From Acanthornis magna (Eukaryota > Chordata > Aves > Passeriformes > Acanthizidae), in NCBI GenBank assembly GCA_036785705.1, contig JAWUZG010000028.1:1922001-1986000 (forward strand): 64,000 nucleotides of DNA, read 5' to 3'. The position numbers were made by a program, and so were the translations under genes. Shown here piece by piece: positions 22,830 to 34,835 of the stretch. The notes under the pieces were generated by a model, which was not told the origin of the DNA, made no database searches, and saw nothing but the letters and a program-made list of their open reading frames with translations. The first letter of the stretch is position 1. The number at the start of each line of letters is the position of its first letter.

Positions 22830-23685
22830 GCCTATCTGGGAGCAAGGAAATTCCCGCGGCGCCTCACTAACACATTTTTAGAGGAGCCCGGGGGCAATTT
22901 CACAGGGATGCTAACTTTCTGCGGCTGGTACGGAATACGCCCCGAGGGAGAGAAGGCACCCCGAGACAAAGCCGGGGCTGATTCCCGCACGGTGCGGGCA
23001 GCGGCAGCGGGCGGACAGGGGATGGGCAGCGGGCAGGGCAAGGACAGCGGACAGCGGGCAGCGGGCCGGGGCAGGGCCAGGGGACCGGCAGGGGCGGCAG
23101 GACCCGGGCAGGGACGGCTGGCTGGGGCAGGGCCCGCCAGCTCTGCCCTCCCGCTCGGCCCGGCGCCGGTTCCGACCCGCGCACGGACATGACTAAGCAG
23201 CAGCACCTCTCCCTCCGCGGCCGCTCCCCGCCGGGGCTGCCCGCCCCGCACCCGCGCACGGCGGGGACTCACCTGCGCGCCCCGGCCCCGCCAGCCCGCG
23301 GCGCCGGCTCCTCCGCAGGGGCCGCCGCTCGTCCGCCCCGCTCCGCCGCCGCCAGCGCCGCCCCGCTCCAGCCGCTCCGCGCCGCTCCGCGCCGCTCCAG
23401 CCGCGCACCCCCCGCACCCGCGGAGCCGCCGCCTCTCGCCGCCGGGGCGGGCCGGGGGCTGCCGTCAGCCGCGGCTGACGCAGGGCTCTTCCTGCCGGGG
23501 ATGAAGCCCCCGGCGGCCGCCAGCCGGGAGCCCCCGCGCCCGGCGACGCTCGGGGCGGCCGGGGACCCCCCGCGCCCGCGGTAGGGCGGCGCTTCCCCCG
23601 CTCCCGGCGCGGGCAGCGCAGCGCCTCCCGCCGCCGCCGCGCCCGCAGCAGCCCGGAGCAGCCCCGAGCAGCCCGGAGCCCCGGC
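22830..23685 (+). promoter_or_regulatory. HTR5A: HTR5A CpG-island promoter and 5' UTR
   Basis: CpG density rises sharply at about 22850 and stays high through the start of exon 1. The region holds GC boxes and short GC-rich tandem repeats: CAGCGGGCAGG-type at about 23000-23060, CCGCTCCGCG-type at 23370-23398, and GCAGCCCGGAGCA-type at 23646-23680. There is no TATA box. Long open frames in several readings here are composition artefacts. The transcription start is undetermined. Confidence 0.8.
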
Positions 23686-24423
23686 ATGGAGCGCCCGCTC
23701 AACCTCAGCTGCCTCGCCGATACGACGCCGGACACCGGCAACAGGAGCGGGTCCTCTGCCGGCCCCGAGGGCGGCCAGGCCCATCTCTCCGTCTTCAGCG
23801 TGTTGGTCCTCACCCTGTTGGCCATGCTGGTGGTGGCCACCTTCCTCTGGAACGGGCTGGTCCTGGCCACCATCCTCCGTGTGCGCAGCTTCCACCGGGT
23901 GCCCCACAACCTGGTGGCCTCCATGGCCATCTCTGACGTGATGGTGGCAGCTCTCGTCATGCCCCTCAGCTTGGTGCACGAGTTGTCCGGGCGGCGGTGG
24001 CGGCTGGGCCGGTCGCTCTGCCAGGTGTGGATCTCCTTCGATGTGCTGTGCTGCACTGCCAGCATCTGGAATGTCACGGCCATTGCCCTCGACCGCTACT
24101 GGTCCATCACCCGCCACCTGGAGTACACGCTCCGTGCCCGGCGCCGCATCTCCAACATCATGATTGCCCTGACCTGGGCACTGTCTGCCTTTATCTCTCT
24201 GGCCCCACTGCTCTTTGGCTGGGGAGAGACTTACTCAGAGGACAGTGAAGAGTGCCAAGTCAGCCAGGAGCCTTCCTACACCATCTTCTCCACCTTTGGG
24301 GCCTTCTACCTGCCCCTCTGCGTGGTGCTCTTTGTGTACTGGAAGATCTACAAGGCTGCCAAGTTTCGAATCGGATCTCGGAAGAGCAACTCCATCACCC
24401 CCATTACTCCAGAAGCACTGGAG
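23686..24423 (+). CDS. HTR5A: HTR5A coding exon 1: 5-HT5A serotonin receptor, N-terminus to intracellular loop 3
   Basis: This exon encodes residues 1-246 of a class A GPCR for serotonin; mammalian 5-HT5A couples to Gi/o in neurons. The ATG at 23686 has G at -3 and +4 and yields the family's usual length. Visible features are N-glycosylation sites N6 and N19 in the extracellular N-terminus; TM1 with N56 (1.50); TM2 with D84 (2.50); C112 (3.25), which pairs with C190 in loop 2; amine-binding D119 (3.32); the DRY motif at 136-138; and TM5 with P210 (5.50). The exon ends at a GAG/GTAGGT donor in phase 0, within loop 3, where mammalian HTR5A also splices. PAXIP1 upstream on the opposite strand supports 5A rather than 5B, although residues such as FLWN and WISFD resemble 5B. 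Confidence 0.95.
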
Positions 24424-25368
24424 GTAGGTCAGCTTGGTCGTGTTTTGCTCGGGTCAAGCACTGGCAGCAGGCAAGCCTTTGCAGAAGTGGGGGAAACTTA
24501 GACCTAAAGTGTGCAAGCAGTGACCCACCAAAGCCCTGTGGATCCCGGAGGCTTCCAAGGGAAAGCTGACTGCAAATCTTGCAAACCCAGGCTGTTGGCT
24601 CCTTCCGAGCCCCCAGCTGTGAGCACTCAAGGTGTAGCTAAAGTAACTTTGGGCAGATTGTGAGCCTGAGCTCCACGTGGGCGAGCAGTGACTCACAGAT
24701 GTCCCCCCATGGAATGCTGAATCAGTGCTCACCAGCATGAGTAAGGGGTCACCATCCCTCCCGTGGGGAGGCCAGGGGAGAGTGGATGGATGGGGTGCTG
24801 GCTCTGCTGGAGGCAATAACCTGGCAACTGGCTGTGGCTTTGGGGACATTGTGAATTAACCCATACGGAAGACATGTGTGCAGAATGTCCTTGTAAATCT
24901 TTCCTAATTGTGACTGCATCGTGTCAGTTCATCCCAGGCATGGTGACTCTGCCCTGTAAAGGGAGTCTTGCAGGGAGGAAGCAAATGTGTGCTCATTTTC
25001 TTGCCTCTCCTATCAAGAACTCTCAAAGTCAATGGGTTTAGAGAAAGTAAGCAGACTTCTGTGCACGGCATGTGGCTGTGTGCTTGTTCTGCTGATCTGA
25101 TTGTAAGCGGGGAAACAGTCTTATTGCAACACTGTGTTAGCAATCCCATATATCCTCAGTACTCTCTCTAGTTTCTAATCTCACTTAAAACAGTCTCCAT
25201 CACCCAGAAGAGGTCATACAGCTGTTTTCCCCTCAATTAGAGTGTGATGTGATGGTCTGTGTTTCCCCTGGAGCCTTGGCCCTCACTTGCAGTGTTTGGC
25301 TCTGTACCCACTGTGTGGGATCACCTGACTGAGGTACATATGGTGCAACTTGTGTTTGTGTTTGGCAG
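24424..25368 (+). other. HTR5A: HTR5A intron 1
   Basis: A 945-bp phase-0 intron with a GTAGGT donor and a TTTGTGTTTGGCAG acceptor. No repeat is recognised inside. If retained, the reading frame would run 25 codons further to a stop at 24499-24501, giving a 271-residue receptor that lacks TM6 and TM7. Confidence 0.93.
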
Positions 25369-25701
25369 GTAAAAGAAGCTGCCCAGCAGCCACAGATGGT
25401 CTTCACTGTCCGTCACGCCACTGTTACGTTCCAGACGGATGGAGACACGTGGAGAGAGCAGAAGGAAAAGAAAGCTGCCCTAATGGTGGGCATCCTTATC
25501 GGGGTGTTTGTGCTCTGCTGGATCCCCTTCTTCATCACAGAGCTCATCAACCCACTCTGCTCGTGTGACATCCCCCCCATTTGGAAGAGCATTTTTCTAT
25601 GGCTGGGCTATTCAAATTCCTTTTTTAATCCACTCATCTACACTGCTTTCAACAAAAACTACAACAATGCCTTCAGGAACCTATTCTTTAGGCAGCAGTG
25701 A
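25369..25701 (+). CDS. HTR5A: HTR5A coding exon 2: TM6, TM7 and C-terminus
   Basis: This exon encodes residues 247-356 and the TGA stop (25699-25701). It begins [20 protein letters not shown], as in mammalian 5-HT5 receptors after the same intron position. It carries the basic end of loop 3 ([10 protein letters not shown], about 274-283), the TM6 toggle motif C296-W-I-P299 followed by FF, extracellular loop 3 with cysteines C310 and C312, the TM7 segment [12 protein letters not shown] with NPxxY at 333-337, and a short tail ending FFRQQ. Joined to exon 1 the protein is 356 residues, one fewer than human 5-HT5A as I recall it. All class A activation motifs are intact, so the gene looks functional. 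Confidence 0.95.
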   Translation, partial: VKEAAQQPQMVFTVRHATVTFQTDGDTWREQKEKKAALMVGILIGVFVLCWIPFFITELINPLCSCDIPPIWKSIFLWLGYSNSFFNPLIYTAFNKNYNNAFRNLFFRQQ

Positions 25702-26240
25702 GCAGAAAAAGCTTTCCTGCTGCCCCAGGAAGCTGATTTCAAGTGTCAATGATTCCTTCCAAATTTCTGAGGAAGTTCAAAGCCACAGATACTGAGGTGA
25801 TGCTAAAACACATCTCCATGGGTTGTGCATCCCAGCAGCGGCCCCAGTCCCTAGGCAGGCTCTCCATCCCAGCCTCTTAGTTGCTATTTTTCCTGCAAGT
25901 GGCATGTAAGGGCTTCTCCTGCCAGCAGCTTGGCATCCTCGCTCCAGTGCCCTGCTGTGTCCCTCCTGCCTCCCCAGTGATGCTCTGCTTAGTGGCACCA
26001 AAGGTGCAGGGAGTCCACTGGCAAAGAAACGCTGGTTTGGCCACTGCTGGTGTCTCACAGCATTAATCAACTTCGTCCCATGTGTGAAGCTGGGACCCTG
26101 TAGCATCAGGAGGTTTTGTGATTACGTATGAGAGTACATTTTTTATGGCTTGGCTGAAAACGTGGTTTGTCTTGTCTTTCATTGGTAAAGACTGTGAAGT
26201 GTTTGTATTTGGGGAATAAAACCCTTGGTAAGGGTTAAGT
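25702..26240 (+). other. HTR5A: HTR5A 3' UTR with poly(A) signal
   Basis: Non-coding sequence follows the stop codon. A canonical AATAAA lies at 26215-26220, about 515 bases downstream, preceded by T- and G-rich stretches. Later signals (AATAAA near 27111 and 27730) could mark longer transcripts. No transcript data are available, so the end point is inferred. Confidence 0.6.
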
Positions 26241-29200
26241 GCAGGCTACAAGTACCAAGCCTTTTCTCACATACTTTATGAACAGCAAATTGTGTCTATT
26301 TGCTTTTGGATTCTATGTAGCAAGTTTGGGATTTTTTTTTTAAATACTTACTGTGAAAGCTTAATGCATGGTGTACCCTGGAATGAGAGAGAATGCATGG
26401 GAAACTTGCCTCTCCTTCCCCGACTGCTGTGTGTGAGCATCTGCCTCAGACCTTTATGTTCAGAAATACCAGCTGTAAATGCTAATCTTCGTGCCTGTTG
26501 TTTCCCATTTTAAACCATAAATGTATTTTGAGCAGCTGTAGGCTGGTTTCCTGTTGTTTCAGGGGATGCAAGGAGTGTATTTCGAGTTGCCTGTTAATGA
26601 GGAGCTGTGTTTTACTCTTTCTGAGTGCAATGCAGAACTTGAAACCAAAGGAAAGACCCCACTTTGTTTCCATGAGCACTGGGTTGCAGGAAAAGGGCAG
26701 TTAATTACAGGTGATGTTTCTTTCTTGAAGCATAATCAAACCATGGAGCTTCTATTCTCCAGGGACCAAACTTGAATATTTCTTGTTTTGCCCACCTGTC
26801 CTTCTCCTGCCCTGCTAAGGCTCCATCCTGCATGGTTGTTACTGCTCTGTTGCCTCCCTGCCTTTCCACATTGCTAACTTAATTATAGTAGTTGGCATTT
26901 CACTCCTAGAATCAGCGTTACACACTTTATACTTCACTGCTGAAAGACTGACAGGTCTCCAGATAAAGGAAAGCATTAGTTTTAACTTGCTTCTGGGGTA
27001 GCCACTGAAATCAAACCAGAACTGAAATGGTGGGAAAAAAGACAAGATGGAAATCAGAATGACCTGATTTCATGTCAGATATCTTAAGAAGAGATAAAAG
27101 GGAAAAATGTCAATAAATCATGGTAAAGCTCCCTGGGAGTGGGTAGTATTAGTTTCTATCTTTAGCAGATCGTGAGACATCAGATGTTAAAATTGTCACT
27201 GGTCCTTTAAACCAGTCAAAAATCCTGGCAGAGTTGGCAGTAAAAGCCCTTTTTCTTTTGCTGTCTCTGGGTGGGTGAAAATGGAAGCAGAGGTCAAGGT
27301 GCTCTTAAAGTGTTGCAGCCCTTTCTGGACCAGTTAGACAAACATCGATCAGTGGACGTAGCTGATCCTGCCTTGTGGTTAGAGGAGAATAGGGTGGCCC
27401 TTGAGATCTTTCTTAACACTATTTTATAAAAATCTGTTAGAAATATCGGGTAAAACCCTGCCCTCATTGAAAGCAGTGGATAATTTTTCAGTGATTTCAA
27501 ATGGATCAGGTTTTTATGTGGCATCTCTTGTCTTGTAAAAGCATAGTTTTAACATTAATTGATTCAAGGAGAAGACGTGTGGGATGGGAATAATCTTCTA
27601 ACTGCTGTGAAAGAGACTCTGACCTGCCCTAACCATGGGCCAATCTTTACAACTAGTAAAGAGCATTTTCTTTCTTTGTTACATATTTTCAAATATTATT
27701 AGTGACATCTGTGATGTATCAAAAATTGTAATAAACTCTTGAGCTGCTTTTTTTTATTGAGTATATAAAGGCTATGCTACTTTCTCTGGACAGCCATCAC
27801 TGGTGCTGAGTTGTTCCATTTGGGAATTACTGCTTTCGTTGTGCCAAGGGTTGTTTAGCCAAAAATCACTTGTAAAAAATGCTTCCTTGTTGAAGCCAGA
27901 ACTTCAGCTAAGCTTGATGGCACCTGAAAGTAGGAGACCACTTCTTAGGCCCCCAGAGTGACACTTTAGGCACTTTGAAGCATGGATTACGTGGGAAGTT
28001 GGACATTAGTTCCCCATTTTCACACATAACACCATGTCTGCACAGCCCTGTGTCAGTCCCAGCTGTGTCCATGCCGTTTTTATTTGCTTTTTGATGGGTG
28101 TTGGAGATTCTCTGTCTCTGTTGTGTGAGGTCCTTGTGCAGGCTGTGGAATCATCTGCAAACTCAAATTAATGTCCACTGTAAGCAGACAAAAGTTAACC
28201 TGAAGTCAGTGGGAAAGTTCCCTACTTTTGCTGCGGTTCAGTGCTGGGGTGAATCTCCCTTTATTACACCTTGTGTTTATTCATGCTGTGCCTTAAACTT
28301 GGACAGGGAGACAGGAGATAATTTTAAAATTACACTAGACAATTCTAATTTGCCTGTAGTCATGTGTAGTCCACCATCCTGGTGTAAATTACATTCACAT
28401 TTCTTTGCCTACATCCCATATAACCATTTTCTGCAAAAAACAGCTTCCAGTTGGTTATAAGATTTGTTCTTTTGAATCTTGACAAAATTAGAAGCTTTTT
28501 TTATTGGCCAGATCCTGCAGGTCATACTTGAGACGTAACACCATGGGCTTTTCTTCTGAATGCAATATGACCAGGAAGGGAAAATACAATTATTCTGGAG
28601 GTTGCACTGCAGAATCATATTGAAACATGCCACAATGATCTGAGCACAGTGAAGTGGCACAAAGAGACCTTGACATCTGATCTGGGCTCCAAGGCTTTTT
28701 ACAAACCTCTCATTATTCAAACACAGATGCTGAGTGGGCTCCCAGAGACCCAAATCATGTTTGAAGACATAGGCAACCACAGCTTCAAAAGAGGCATCTT
28801 GTACCTTCTTGTTTCCATTTATACACAGAATCACTAGTGTGAAGAGATCTGTCTCACCGACGCTTTGTGAGGATTAATTACCAAATGTTTATCATGTACC
28901 AGGAAGGAGGAACGCTCAGGTTTGAATGCAGAGCAGTGTTCTAAATTGAGCTCCTATTTAATTCCTTGGAAGAATGTTATTACCCATTATTATTGAGTTC
29001 TGCATGCAATTTAATGGCTATATAATACTTCCAGAAAAGATTTAACTAACCTGCTTCCACTTACAATTAATTTATTTCCCTCTCCTTGCCCTGACAATTC
29101 AATGAACATCTGTATGGGAGCTCAGTAGTGAAGGCAGTGCGTGCTGAATTTTGGCTGCTGCTGAGCATCTCCTTGCAATGCTGAGTGTGTGCTGTCAGGG

Positions 29201-32200
29201 TTCGAGGAGCTGTCTAGGCAGTCTGCTCTGGGTTTCTTTTATTTTTTAGGGAGGAGAAGAAAAGGTCATTGAAGAATGCCCGTGGATTGCGTGACAGGTT
29301 GGCTAAGCACCTTCCTCCTCCACCCCCAGCCTGGTGGCCTTTCCTCTCAATGCAGGCAGGACAGGCAGGTGACTCCAGGGCATGCGCTGGCCCTGTGCAG
29401 CCAGAGGTGAGCCACGCATGACTTCATCTCCTGGTAATTTTCCAGGGTTTTTCATTAAAATTACTGCCAGGAGACTGTCAATGGCAGCTGAAAGTGGGAG
29501 TTTCCTGGAAGTAAACTTGCAGGTAATTACAGAAATTTTGCCTGACAAAGGTAATTAATGACTATTCCTTCCAGAGATCGCAGTGGTGAGGTGCGGCTGA
29601 TAAAGTGTCAGAGTGATTTTTGCAATGCAGTGATTTGAGCTGCTTTGTTCATCGGGTTTTACTCTTGGACCCCTTATTTTATCATCACTCATAGAGCATC
29701 CATCTGGGACTCCAGCAAAGTCATGGTGAACGTGATACAGGCACCATGAATGCTCCGTGTGAAAACACATCCGTGGCAAAATCAGCATCCCCACTGTGAC
29801 ACTGGCTGAAAATCATGACATTGCCAGCACTTCATCAACTTTAAGACATGGCTAAAGAGCTCTTTAAATCCTCATTATTTTTTGTTACACCGAGGAAGTT
29901 GCAGAAGACTGGAGGAGAGATGGAGCTTTGCCAGTATTTTAAAAAGGCAAATTTGGAGAGCCAAGTATTTCTAAGACTAATGCTGTTACTGATTTACAGC
30001 TTGAAATTGATCGCTGGCAAAAAAAAAAGTAGAAGAGCTGATAAAGAACTCAGTGAATAAAAAATTACAGGAAATAAATATAATTAAAATAAATCACATT
30101 TATGTCTTTGATTGCAGCGCATGGTTCATTGCTGATGGTGACATAAAGTATTCACTCAATAATGAATCTGACTTGACAACACTCAATGCCTCCATTAAAA
30201 ACTGAGGAAGAAACCAATATGAGGTTCAAGCTGTCCAATAATTGCTAATGACTTATGGACTGGGAAAGGTGTAAATACAGTAAATAAGGTCACTTCTACA
30301 GAGAAATGAGGATGAAAACTGGTTGGGAGCATTTCAGCCTGGTGTGAGGGAAAGACACATGTCCAGGAGCAGTGGGATGGGGCCCTGATTGCAGGAGGAG
30401 AGACCAGGCTGTGATGGGGTGCATCAGGAGCTGAACATATGGGACTTTTCAGCATTTCAGGAACAAGCAAGCTTATTTCTTGCCTGTGCATGGGCTGTGT
30501 CCGGCTGTGGATTTTATTCTGCTCACTGGAGGAGAGGCTGCGATTTCAGTTCATCGCCTTTTTGCTCTTCCCTCCTCCTTGCCACTGCCAGGCAGTCAGC
30601 CTCGGCATTGCCATTCTGTGTCATTTCCCGTGCTGGCCAAGTGAAATACTGTCCCTAATCATCCTCAAAAGCAAGACAGATGGGCCCTTTCCCTGGATCC
30701 CCCGGTGCACTGCTGTTGTTGCTCTGTCTATCAGTTTCAGCAGTGGGAACAGCAGCAATGCTGAGGGCCCACTGCTGCTGGAGGATGGGACTCAGCAGGG
30801 CTGGGTGCAGCTCCAGGGGTTACCCATGGAGCAAGAACTGCCCCACCACTGCTCTCTGACAGGAACTAGAGTGGGGAAACAGAAAACTGGAGCTGTACCC
30901 TCTCCTTGGTTTTCTGCTGGAGCCATTCCCTACAAAACAGTTCCTAATCCTGCTTCTAGTCCCCTCCCTGCTTCTGGTGAGACCAAACCTGGCCAGGCAG
31001 CCCCTGCTATGGGTCTGGTCATCTCTGCAGGAAGGAGAGGGGGATGGGTAAAACCTTCCACTGCAGCTCTAATTGCAGGAAAAATGTCCCCCAGCCCTGA
31101 CTGCCTTCCTGGAAGAGGACACGAAGTTCACGTGGCTGAGATAACCGCTCTGCCCAGTGCAGTCCCTTCCCACTGGTAGCTGCAGAGGGTGGGCACCACT
31201 GTATCATTCCAATCTGCCTGCTCCTCACCAGGTCCTGAGTCTGTGCAAGTGTTGGACTGAAACATTGCATTTTTCATCATTTCAGGGCTGCAACCTGAGG
31301 TCAGTGCTTCTTCCTTGTGCATTTCCATCCCCGAATCCTGGTTATGCACAGGTCCCACCAGCCTTGGCTGCTGGTACAGAGAAGGGCAACCCTTCAAAAT
31401 TAGCATTTCTGTTGGTGAAGAAAATCTTCTTTTCTCTGGGCTCAAGATGCAAAACCAATAGCTGAGGTGCCACAAAACCCTAAGATCTGCTGCTTCTTGC
31501 CTGAGCTACTGCGATTCAGTGTTTGGATCACCTGACTCTTTTCAAGACACCTGGCTGGGCAGTCCCAAAGCTTAAACCATGCCTGGTCAGGTTCACCTTG
31601 ATGAGGCCCATCAGGTGTCCCACTTTTTACTGCTCTCTTGGGATGCTGTTCTGGAGCTCTGGACATCAGGAAAATGTCCACACGTTGGTCAGGGTGCTGC
31701 CTCTGCAACATCTCCCTGGCATGGCTCAGCTGAACCAAACAGGGTTGTTTCCAACCCAAAAGAGGCTGTGTCACACAGACCATGGTGAAAACTAATGTGA
31801 TCAACTTGCAACCCCCTTCTAGATCTGCTAACAACCTGATGTCCTGCCCCACAAGCTACCTGTGCTCTCAGGCAGATTTTAGAGGGCAAAAGCAGAGCCC
31901 GTGGTCACGTATTTTCACAGTTTGAGTGGAGACCTGCCTTTGAGGAGGGGGGAGGAATAACTTTGATGGATTGCCAAATCCTCTTTCGGTGGGCACCGGA
32001 GCATATGGAGCCTCTCGCACGCTTGCCTGGGAACTGCAAGTCTGTGATGTTTTTTCTCTCCTCAGCTGCTCACCTGATGCCAAAGTTTCCAGGTGCATTA
32101 GGGCAGGATGCTCCTGCTGAGCATCGCGGACCTTCCACCTGCCCATCACGGCGCCGGGGTGAATATTAAACAGACAGCAGATGCGAACTGCGAGTACACT

Positions 32201-34077
32201 TGCTGGCACAAGGGGTTACTCAATATCTGGAATTTGAATGGAAAAGGAAACTGAGAACCCATGGTATTAAGCAATTAAGCTTTTCTGAGACTTTTTAAAA
32301 GGAGGCTGATAGATGCCGAGGTGAGGTGGCACAGCACACAGCCACGCTCCTCTGCTTCCCGCAGCTTTGCAGCACAAACCTCAGCCTTACAGAAGATTTC
32401 AGAGCACGTTACCCTGACTAAAGCCCTCAGGCTACTTTATAAGCTGTTAATAGTTGCCAACCAAAATGAGTGTCAGGGCTGTTTCTTATTAAAATGAGCA
32501 TTTTGGGCACCTGGAGGACCCTAAGTAGCATAAACCCTCTAAATTCCTTCTGAAACCATCAAATTGGCCAGTGCTTGCATGCAGAACACAGCAAATAACT
32601 TTTAAGTGAAATTTATCTGACAGGAAATCTGCTGCTGCTCATCAGATCAGCACTGTTACTCACACCTCTCCGAGTCACCACGTACCCACCCACTGTGTGT
32701 GCACTAAGCACCTTCCCCTGGCGACTCCATACCTGACTGTCCTGCATGGGATTGTGTCCTGGATTCCCCGGCATGGGATGCAAGGCAGCACCTCCTGTCC
32801 CTCGTCACCTGGCCTCCAGAGTACACTGGATGTGGACATGGCACATCAGGGTGTGGAGCAGCTGGGCTGCTTTTCAGACCCCTGTTCCTTGTCCTTCTGT
32901 CTGGCAGCCCCAGCTGAGCAGAAGCTCCCACTCCACACCGCTTCTCCCGCTCCCTTCTTGCTCTTGGAGGTGCCCGAGGAGACCTTCAATGCCTTGGTGG
33001 AGCTTATTTCGCTCTGCAGAGCCGTGGTGGTGCTCCCAGAGCCAGGGCTGCACCTCAAGGGCTCGTGGAGAAGGTAATCACCCCCTAAAGTGAATGAGCC
33101 ATGGAACCCCAGATCAAATGGGGTGATAAAAACCCTGGCAGCTTGCACAGGTATCCCTCTGAAATGCCTATTTGCAGAGGGTTTAGGCACTTCAAAACCA
33201 TACAGTAAGCGTGATCCTCACCGAGGGGGATGCTGAGGGCAAGAGGGAATTGTCTCAGCCCCAATCTCTCGGTCGCTGTTCCCGGGAGAGGCGTTTGTTC
33301 CCTTCAGGACGCCGTTGTCCCCGCGGGGCTCGCACACACACCGTGCCACCACCGCAGCCACCCGGCCCCGGGGACACCGAGGACACGGCGAGCTCTGCAG
33401 CTCGTACCTGACCGTGTGCACAAGCCAGAGCCCGCTGGAGGGACGAGAGGTGGCTCTGGAGGCACAGCACAGGGTGCGGGAGAGCGCCTGGCTCTGCCAG
33501 CGGAGCTGCGAGCCACAGACAGAGCGCCCTGCCCGCCCCGCCGCCAGCCTGGCACAGGGACAGAGAGGTGCCTCTGCTCCTCACAGCACCCAGGGCACGG
33601 GAAAAAGCACCATCTGGCCCCTCACCTTCCCCTCCTCCGGGGCAAGATCCCTCTGTTTGGCAAGACGGGAGCTGAGCGTGCTCGGAGCTGCGCAGGGCAG
33701 AAAGAGACTGATTATTGCTCACTTCCTTCTGCCAGCTGCCGTGCAGGGGGGAAACCGAGCAATAGCCTTTTTATTGCTTCCAGATGTAGTCCTGAGAGAT
33801 GACGAGATGCTTAGAGGCTTTTTTTGTAATTGTTGTTTGAATGGCGATGAAGCACCCAAATAACCTGGATAATGCAAACCTTAGGTGCTGACAGTGGAAG
33901 GAAAGGAAAAATGCACTCTGCCGCTGAGCAATTCCCCTCCAGCTTTGTGAGATGTTTCAATACTGTGCAAAATGTGCAGCGTGTTCACGTTGTTCAGTAT
34001 TTGGATGCTCAGCTTCACGCAGCCCCTTTTAAGTGGAAAACATCTTTCTTGCTTACCATGTACAGCTGCTGTGACAG
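26241..34077. other. Intergenic, right of HTR5A; no gene recognised
   Basis: Unique-looking sequence with few recognisable repeats. The longest open frame, 246 codons at 30439-31179 on the plus strand, has no signal, domain or repeat pattern I can name and lies in moderately GC-rich DNA, so it is not called. Two low-repeat, homeodomain-site-rich stretches (about 28960-29100 and 29440-29570) look like possible conserved noncoding elements. A CpG-dense patch is listed separately at 33210-33710. Confidence 0.55.
33210..33710. promoter_or_regulatory. Orphan CpG-rich island
   Basis: A patch of about 500 bases is much richer in CpG than its surroundings (CCGCGGGG, CCCGGCCCCGGGG, GCGAGC and similar). 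Open frames are long in several readings of both strands, as expected when stops are rare. No recognisable exon, CR1 or LTR explains it. It could be an alternative promoter, a noncoding-RNA start or an enhancer-type island. Assignment is by composition only. Confidence 0.5.
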
Positions 34078-34246
34078 CCCTCTAAACCAGAGCAGGGGTC
34101 ACAGGCCTGACAGAGCTCAAGGAGTGTTTGGGCAATAGTCCCAGGTATATGGTGTGACTCTTGGGGATGGTTCTGTGCAGGGCCAGGGGTTGGTCTCGAT
34201 GATCCTTGTGGGTCCTTTTCAATTCTGCATATCCTATGATCCTGCG
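34078..34246 (+). mobile_element. CR1-like LINE 3'-end fragment
   Basis: The order GAGTGTTTGGGCAATAGTCCC, GTGTGACTCTTGGGGATGGTTC, GGGCCAGGGGTTGGTCTCGATGATCC, TTGTGGGTCC and ATCCTATGATCC matches the forward 3' end of a common avian CR1-type repeat. It is truncated at its 5' side and diverged. Confidence 0.7.
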
Positions 34247-34835
34247 AGATCCACTGGCCTCCTTCCTCTCCCCCTTCCGATTGCCCTGAATCTTGAGGTG
34301 CTTCAGAGAAGGATTAGCACTGCATGTTTCCAGACTCCTTTCTTCGTCCAACTTTGCACCCTCTAACATTCCTACTTCTCCCTAAGGCACAGCTGCCCAG
34401 CCTGGCCCTGGCTGCTGGCATCCCAAGTGAGGCGTGCCTACAGCAAGCAGACATGAAAACCAGAATTGCCCACATTGTGGGGTGGTATTGTCTCTGAATA
34501 ATGACTGGTTTATTTTATGGGGACAGGAGGCAACTGTTTAATGCATAAATGTCCTCAGGAGGCTTTATAGACACAGGTGAGTGTGGGAGCCTTTTTTGTC
34601 CTTTGCCTTCCAAGCAGAGCAGTGTAGGTGACATGGGCACATACACACAGAAATTTCCCAGATTAATTGCTCTGAGTTTTCCCGCACAGCATACAGCACT
34701 GCATACCTGAACAGACCAGGAAAACATGTTCTCTTTGGGCACAACGATCAGCCCACACGCACTGGAAAACACCAACACAAACAAATACGTTTCCGACAAA
34801 ACATACACATACACAGCCACACATGCATTTCTTTT

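Noticed and set aside
22832..24117. Long minus-strand frames (up to 296 codons) opposite HTR5A exon 1
   Set aside because: They are antisense shadows of a GC-rich receptor exon and its CpG island, without domains.
33230..33863. Frames of 155-190 codons on both strands
   Set aside because: Orphan CpG island composition. No splice-bounded conserved exon and no recognisable protein.
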